A DNA stretch of 64,000 nt from Armatimonadota bacterium. GTDB taxonomy: Bacteria > Armatimonadota > Fimbriimonadia > Fimbriimonadales > Fimbriimonadaceae. How positions within the stretch are numbered: the first letter of the stretch is position 1; each line of letters begins with the position of its first letter. The stretch spans positions 248,001 through 312,000 of the forward strand of contig JBAXHT010000002.1 of the NCBI GenBank assembly GCA_037138755.1, written 5' to 3'. The notes beneath the pieces were generated by a model. It was not told the origin of the DNA, did no database searches, and saw nothing but the letters and a program-made list of their open reading frames with translations. Shown here piece by piece: positions 59,947 to 64,000 of this stretch. Position numbers and translations under genes: made by a program.

Positions 59947-61179
59947 TTAGCGTCGATTGCGTCGGCTTCCGAACGAGAAGTGGAACGGTTGACCACCAAT
60001 CGAACGGCCCTGCGAGTTGGTGAAGTAAGTGGTGAACCCAAGATTTGTTCCGGCCACCAGGCGCGTGGAGGACGATCCATCGGCGTTCATGACGTACAAC
60101 CCGCTATCACTTGCATTGCCAGTGAAATTGATGAACGACACTTTGCTCTCAGTTTCGTTAACACCGAACCCACTCTCAAACACGAGATCAGTTGAGGTGA
60201 CACGGGTCGCAGTACCACTAGGGTGAGTGACTGTATAAAGTTCAGTCTGGGTGCCTCCACCGCCGCCCGAGACGGGCTGCTGGCTAGCGAAGTAGACCTT
60301 CGTTCCAGCTCGGTTCCAGCTAGGGGTAAATGCTTCGGTGTTCAGCGTCGTCAAAGCGGCAACACCTGCTCCGGTCGTGTAGTTGATCGAGTACAGGTCA
60401 GAACTAGTTCCTGAAGGGTTGTCCTTGCTGTAAACCACGATCCGCTTGCCGGAATCTGGGCAGACGGCAAAGTCTCCACCATTGTCCAAAATCGTCTCCG
60501 TTCCGCCTGATGCCGAAACGACGAACAGCTTATAGTTGGCGTCTCCCGGTCGAACTGCGCTAAAGAGGACGTAGGCTCCGTCGGGGCTGAACTGGACGTC
60601 CAGGACGTCATCAAAGACGGTTGAAGTTAGCTGCGTGGAAGTCGCCGGATCGAGAGCAGAGTTACCCTTGTAAAGGCGCATCTGAGTTGTGGTGGCGTTA
60701 ACAATATTCACGAACGCGAACTGGTTCGTCGTGTTCGGATTTGCCGCAACCGCCTTCGTAGTGTCTCCGCTAAACGATGCAAGAACGGTCTCATTGGTGC
60801 CATCCTCCTTGATCGACTTTAGGAATACACCGGTGCCATCCAATTGAGTAAAGAGAATCGCGTTGGAGGGAAGCGACCCTGCTGTGCCGCCTGCCGTAGA
60901 GGCTGTCGTTGCAGTCGTAGCTGTGGTTGCCGTCGTGGCGGTGGTTGCTGTGGTTGCCGTGGTTGCCGTGGTTGCCGTGGTTGCCGTCGTTGCGGTCGTG
61001 GCTGTGGTCGCGGTTGTGGCCGTTGTCGCAGTCGTTGCAGTGGTCGCAGTTGTAGCAGTAGTAGCCGTCGTTGCGGTCGTTCCGGTGGTTGTTCCGCCGC
61101 CGCCACCGCCGCCGCAGGCGATCAACACTATCGAGCCGGCGACTGCCGAGATTGCTACCAAATTAGATTTGCGTTTCAT
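59947..61179 (-). CDS. TolB/PD40-like lipoprotein with Thr-Thr-Ala repeat linker
   Basis: About 410 residues. The lipobox is LIACGGG (Cys23 counted from GTG 61182). A run of glycines and about twenty Thr-Thr-Ala units (about residues 34-93) forms a long flexible stalk. The C-terminal domain has several WD40/PD40-like blades (VLDVQFSPDGAYVLFSAVRP, then TPSWNRAGTKVYFASQQP), like TolB. It is probably an outer-surface lipoprotein whose propeller stands away from the membrane. CATTCT lies 5 nt before ATG 61179. Confidence 0.87.
   Translation of the reverse strand: MKRKSNLVAISAVAGSIVLIACGGGGGGGTTTGTTATTATTATTATTATTATTATTATTATTATTATTATTATTATTATTATTATTATTATTASTAGGTAGSLPSNAILFTQLDGTGVFLKSIKEDGTNETVLASFSGDTTKAVAANPNTTNQFAFVNIVNATTTQMRLYKGNSALDPATSTQLTSTVFDDVLDVQFSPDGAYVLFSAVRPGDANYKLFVVSASGGTETILDNGGDFAVCPDSGKRIVVYSKDNPSGTSSDLYSINYTTGAGVAALTTLNTEAFTPSWNRAGTKVYFASQQPVSGGGGGTQTELYTVTHPSGTATRVTSTDLVFESGFGVNETESKVSFINFTGNASDSGLYVMNADGSSSTRLVAGTNLGFTTYFTNSQGRSIGGQPFHFSFGSRRNRR
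60904..61083 (-). repeat. Coding 9-bp minisatellite (Thr-Thr-Ala)
   Basis: Twenty 9-bp units encode the stalk of the lipoprotein. Most differ at third codon positions, so the protein repeat is conserved while DNA drifted. Four adjacent units (60949-60984, GTGGTTGCC on the plus strand) are identical, suggesting recent slippage. Confidence 0.88.
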
Positions 61180-61238
61180 CACAAAGAATGCCCCTAAAAG
61201 CCGTAGGGCTACTTTACAGCATTTCCGGCGTTTTTTGC

Positions 61239-62051
61239 CTACTTCGGAGCGATAATCTGCCCGTAAAGTTCGGGGCGACGGGATTCCAAGATCGTCGTCT
61301 CGTGCTTGCCAGGAACAGTGATGTTTCGCTTGTTCCTGGCCAGATCAAGATCGAAGTCAGCAACTAAGACTTTCGCGTCATTTCCCACGGCTTGATCAAG
61401 CAATTGTCCGCCCGGAGCGATCAGCTTACTCTTGCCGATGAACGAGTAACCGTTCTCTGTACCGATGCGGTTGGCAGTCATCACGAAGACTTTGTTCTCT
61501 ACTGCGCGAGCGATACACAAGTTGTCGGCTGAGATATCGGCACCGGTGGGCCAGTTGGTGGGAATTGCGATGATGTCGGCTCCCTTGAGCCCAAGTGTTC
61601 GCGCGGCCTCAGGATGACGAACGTCGAAACAGATCAGAACTCCGATTCTACCAACGCTCGTGTCAAAGACATCCAAAGCATCGCCGGGGCAAACAAAGTT
61701 GTCGTAACCAAGCTCGGGCAAGTGAGTCTTTCGGTAGTAAACGGCTTCTCGGTCAGAATCGAAAAGCGCGGCGGTATTATGAAGTCCCTTCTCGGCAAAG
61801 CCGACGACGACGACCATCTTTGCTTCGGCTGCAGCGCGCTGAATCGGGGCCAGCGAGCTCAACTCCATCCCGATCTGCACGGCTTCCTCTCGAGTGGAAA
61901 CGCAATACCCCGTGAGAACACATTCGGGAAAAACCGCGAGCTGCACACCACTTTCGGAAAGAGAATTAATTTGCTCAACAACCCGAGCGATGTTTTCGCT
62001 CGGATTGTTGAAAGCGACGTCCATCTGGACGCTGGCGACGCGAACGGTCAT
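61239..62051 (-). CDS. Nitrilase-superfamily carbon-nitrogen hydrolase
   Basis: A 270-residue cytosolic amidase. The catalytic triad is Glu43 (FPECVLTGY), Lys108 (YYRKTHLPE) and Cys141 (VLICFDVRHPEAA). The arrangement and length match small CN-hydrolases such as omega-amidase, carbamoylputrescine amidase or Nit2 types; the substrate is not clear. Its ATG directly follows the TAA of a 58-codon gene, itself 15 nt after the aldolase gene, so all three are one operon. Confidence 0.92.
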   Translation of the reverse strand: MTVRVASVQMDVAFNNPSENIARVVEQINSLSESGVQLAVFPECVLTGYCVSTREEAVQIGMELSSLAPIQRAAAEAKMVVVVGFAEKGLHNTAALFDSDREAVYYRKTHLPELGYDNFVCPGDALDVFDTSVGRIGVLICFDVRHPEAARTLGLKGADIIAIPTNWPTGADISADNLCIARAVENKVFVMTANRIGTENGYSFIGKSKLIAPGGQLLDQAVGNDAKVLVADFDLDLARNKRNITVPGKHETTILESRRPELYGQIIAPK

Positions 62052-62228
62052 TTAGACCGCCGCGACTGCGATGACGTTACTGATGCAAAGGAACAAGGTC
62101 TCGGAGTCCTTTTTCACTTTCAAGAACTGAGCGTCTGCAGCCTCCAGCACTCCTCGGTGCTGGGCAACGTTTGCTCCGGTCTCGACGTGAACCACAACCT
62201 TTTTGCCAACCAATTCTTGAACGATCAT
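62052..62228 (-). CDS. 58-residue Sm-like small protein
   Basis: A complete frame, ATG 62228 to TAA 62054-62052, with the stop abutting the nitrilase ATG. The protein starts MIVQELVGKKVVVHVETG and ends with a hydrophobic strand (CISNVIAVAAV). The pattern of GKKVVVHVETG, then HRGVLEAADAQFLKVKK, then a terminal strand resembles the beta-strand layout of Sm/Hfq-like or other small beta-barrel proteins. A role in RNA binding is a guess. It lies 15 nt after the aldolase gene in the same operon and shares its codon style. Confidence 0.72.
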   Translation of the reverse strand: MIVQELVGKKVVVHVETGANVAQHRGVLEAADAQFLKVKKDSETLFLCISNVIAVAAV

Positions 62229-62243
62229 TGCTCTGATTATCCC

Positions 62244-63263
62244 CTACTTTCCATACAGCGTGACGCCGAGGCTCTTGAGCTCCGTTGCCGCTTGGATGAC
62301 CCGAGCTTTCATGCCCGCTTCGGCCTTCTTCATGTACGATCTCGGATCGTAGACCTTTTTGTCACCCATCTCACCGTCGATTCGCAGGAGGCCGTCGTAG
62401 TTCTTCATCACATGGTCGACCACTGGACGTGAGTAGTGGTATTGGCAGTCGGTATCAACATTCATCTTGACCACCCCATATTCGAGAGTGGCGTGAATGT
62501 CGCTAAGCTCCGAGCCGCTTCCGCCGTGGAAAACGAGGTCAGCAATGGCGTTGTACTTCGCCCGAATCGCGTCGTTTCCGTTCTTGAGAATCATCGGATC
62601 GAGCTTGACGTTGCCTGGCTTATAGACGCCATGGACGTTTCCAAACGTCGCCGCCAACGTGAACTTGCCGAGCGCATGGAGGTGCTCATAAACCATCACC
62701 ATGTCTTCTGGAGTGGTGTACAGCTTGCTGTGGTCGGCGCTCGAGTTATCGATTCCGTCCTCTTCTCCACCAACCAGTCCAGCCTCAACTTCTAGAACGA
62801 TTCCCATCGGACCCATGAGCTTCAGGAGCTCAACCGAAGTCTTCATGTTCTCGACCATCGAAAGTTCCGAACCGTCGAACATGTGTCCGTTGAACAGCGG
62901 TACTTGTCCCGCATCGACCCGCCGCTGGCTCTCCGCGATCAGCGGACGAACGAACTTGTCGACCTTATCTGGGACGCAGTGGTCTGTTGTGAGTGCGACG
63001 TAGCAAGGCAGGTCCGCCGCCACCCGGTGGGTGTACTCGGCAAGAGCGATTGCTCCTGTCGACATCGACTTGATCGGACCACTCGCAAACTCCGAACCGC
63101 CAGTGCTGAACTGGATGATGCCGTCCGTCTTTGTCTCGGCAAACGCTGCCAGAGCGGCGTTCAGCGTGGAGCTAGAAGTGACATTGATGGAAGCCAATGC
63201 ATAGTTCCCCTTCTGAGCTTCGTCGAGCATTCGGTGAAATGTTGGCGCGTCTGGTACCGGCAT
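62244..63263 (-). CDS. fba: Class II fructose-bisphosphate aldolase
   Basis: A 339-residue zinc aldolase splitting fructose 1,6-bisphosphate to glyceraldehyde 3-phosphate and dihydroxyacetone phosphate. The zinc ligand His95 is in LTTDHCVPDK, the catalytic Asp is next to it (Asp94), and AATFGNVHGVYKPGNV and FHGGSGSE supply the other ligand and phosphate sites. It is the first gene of an operon with the Sm-like and nitrilase genes. TAACAT (minus strand, 63276-63271) ends 7 nt before the ATG. Confidence 0.95.
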   Translation of the reverse strand: MPVPDAPTFHRMLDEAQKGNYALASINVTSSSTLNAALAAFAETKTDGIIQFSTGGSEFASGPIKSMSTGAIALAEYTHRVAADLPCYVALTTDHCVPDKVDKFVRPLIAESQRRVDAGQVPLFNGHMFDGSELSMVENMKTSVELLKLMGPMGIVLEVEAGLVGGEEDGIDNSSADHSKLYTTPEDMVMVYEHLHALGKFTLAATFGNVHGVYKPGNVKLDPMILKNGNDAIRAKYNAIADLVFHGGSGSELSDIHATLEYGVVKMNVDTDCQYHYSRPVVDHVMKNYDGLLRIDGEMGDKKVYDPRSYMKKAEAGMKARVIQAATELKSLGVTLYGK

Positions 63264-63269
63264 AATATC

Positions 63270-63276
63270 TATGTTA
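63270..63276. promoter_or_regulatory. Shared back-to-back -10 boxes of fba and vanZ-like genes
   Basis: On the minus strand TAACAT (63276-63271) ends 7 nt before the aldolase ATG. On the plus strand TATGTT (63270-63275) ends 5 nt before the VanZ ATG. Only 17 bp separate the two start codons, so the two -10 boxes overlap on the same bases. Confidence 0.6.
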
Positions 63277-63280
63277 TCCG

Positions 63281-64000
63281 ATGAAGCGACTTATTCCCTT
63301 GCTCGCCTTATTGCCGCTCGTCGTTTCAATTGATCAGTCACGCTATTTCGTCTATCCGTGTCTCTTGCTTCTGGCGTTACTTTCACTGCGATTGGGCCTA
63401 GCAATGTCTTCCCGTAGAGAGGTCATGTACGTACCGATGCTGCTATTCCTGGTATCGCCTGCCGCACTCATGTGGGCTCTGAGTGAGCGGCGTGAGGGCC
63501 GAGACGTTTGGCCTCCGCTCGTAGCCATCGAGCTTGGACTAAGCGCACTGGGAACACTCTGGCTCCTGAACTCGGGCCGGATCAGCAATCGCCACGTCCC
63601 CTTTATGCTGGCAGCCGTGCTCTTGTGGTGCCTTTCCTTTGTGAGCGGTTCCTCGGGAGGCGCGGACCACATGCTCCCCTACTATTCCGTATTCGGCTTG
63701 AGTGCGGAGCAAACCTTAACTCTGATTCTCTGGAGTCGCAAACTCGTCCATGTCGTCTTCTACTCGACTATGGCAAACCTGTGGTATGCCTACTTTATTC
63801 GAACTAACTACGTCGACTGGACTGCCTCAGACAGGCATGATCAAAAAGATCGCGACCAACAAACGTTGCCCCAAGACGAGCGAAGGCCAGCGGTGCAAGT
63901 AGCGCTCGAACTCACCGCAATCGTAGCAATCTGCGATGAATGGCGACAGAACATGATGCCGAACCGAGAAGGATCGTATCGAGATGTACTGCTCGACCTT
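63281..64000 (+). CDS. VanZ-family membrane protein (3' truncated)
   Basis: The frame opens at ATG 63281 and is still open at the window end (240 codons seen). Hydrophobic segments alternate with short loops (LLALLPLVVSI, YPCLLLLALLSLRLGL, VPFMLAAVLLWCLSFVSG). VanZ hallmarks are SRKLVHVVFYSTMANLWYAYF, with its conserved His, and near the end ICDEWRQNMMPNREGSYRDVL, matching the E-x-x-Q-x-x-x-x-x-R-x-x-x-x-D signature. Between them lies a hydrophilic insert (residues about 185-205). VanZ gives low teicoplanin resistance in enterococci; most homologues are of unknown role. Confidence 0.85.
   Translation, partial: MKRLIPLLALLPLVVSIDQSRYFVYPCLLLLALLSLRLGLAMSSRREVMYVPMLLFLVSPAALMWALSERREGRDVWPPLVAIELGLSALGTLWLLNSGRISNRHVPFMLAAVLLWCLSFVSGSSGGADHMLPYYSVFGLSAEQTLTLILWSRKLVHVVFYSTMANLWYAYFIRTNYVDWTASDRHDQKDRDQQTLPQDERRPAVQVALELTAIVAICDEWRQNMMPNREGSYRDVLLDL

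Noticed and set aside
60904-61083. CRISPR-like repeat array
   Set aside because: Units are 9 bp with no spacers; it is a coding minisatellite.
60863-61255. Plus-strand frame of Val-Ala repeats
   Set aside because: It is the antisense reading of the Thr-Thr-Ala stalk of the lipoprotein gene and has no start signal.

Overview
The window looks like chromosomal DNA of an Armatimonadota bacterium, most probably class Fimbriimonadia (inference). The signs are four DUF1559-type pseudopilins, three of them with the [20 protein letters not shown]-terminus, a PEP-CTERM protein, NamZ/DUF1343, DUF1080 and DUF3500 proteins, moderate GC by eye, and many genes with no Shine-Dalgarno site but a TANNNT -10 box 5-7 nt before the start codon. 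There is no rRNA, prophage, transposase or CRISPR array. One tRNA-Glu(CTC) is present.

0-8.4 kb: a cut-off trypsin-like PEP-CTERM protease faces an operon of YgfZ, a HAD hydrolase and a PAP2 phosphatase. A DUF2993 protein follows. Next is a 2-kb gene-poor field (3.4-5.4 kb) with dispersed repeats and one AT-rich orphan ORF. Then come htpX with a small partner gene and an MsbA-like ABC exporter.

8.4-18.7 kb: core metabolism. An SAH riboswitch with a mutually exclusive terminator precedes ahcY, followed by lysA, a site-2 protease, a divergent pseudopilin-like gene, guaB, galE with a glycosyltransferase, and a penicillin acylase.

18.7-35 kb: a mixed accessory segment. It holds tRNA-Glu and two degraded copies of its 3' end, a beta-lactamase-like protein without the usual deacylating Glu, an M24 peptidase, and a four-gene operon (NmrA-type oxidoreductase, methyltransferase, membrane protein, TetR) with matching TetR-type palindromes. 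Two ankyrin proteins, DUF1801, DUF1080, HEAT, DUF1905, DinB, SHOCT, DUF3500, GNAT and SPFH proteins follow.

35-46.5 kb: regulators beside their likely targets: PadR with a PDZ-hydrolase, TetR with an NAD(P)H oxidoreductase, an MntR-like gene with a helix-hairpin-helix protein, pnuC and nadR (NAD salvage), an ArsR/SdpI pair, and DUF1990 with an epimerase around a 27-bp palindrome.

46.5-64 kb: cell-envelope proteins (NamZ, YpfJ-type peptidase, DUF4349, DUF2330, an orphan peptide-binding lipoprotein, two pseudopilins, a TolB-like lipoprotein with a Thr-Thr-Ala linker) are mixed with housekeeping genes (apt, SRAP, mrp, asd, nitrilase, class II aldolase). A 58-aa Sm-like ORF sits between aldolase and nitrilase. 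The window ends inside a VanZ-family gene whose promoter appears to share its -10 box, back to back, with the aldolase promoter.
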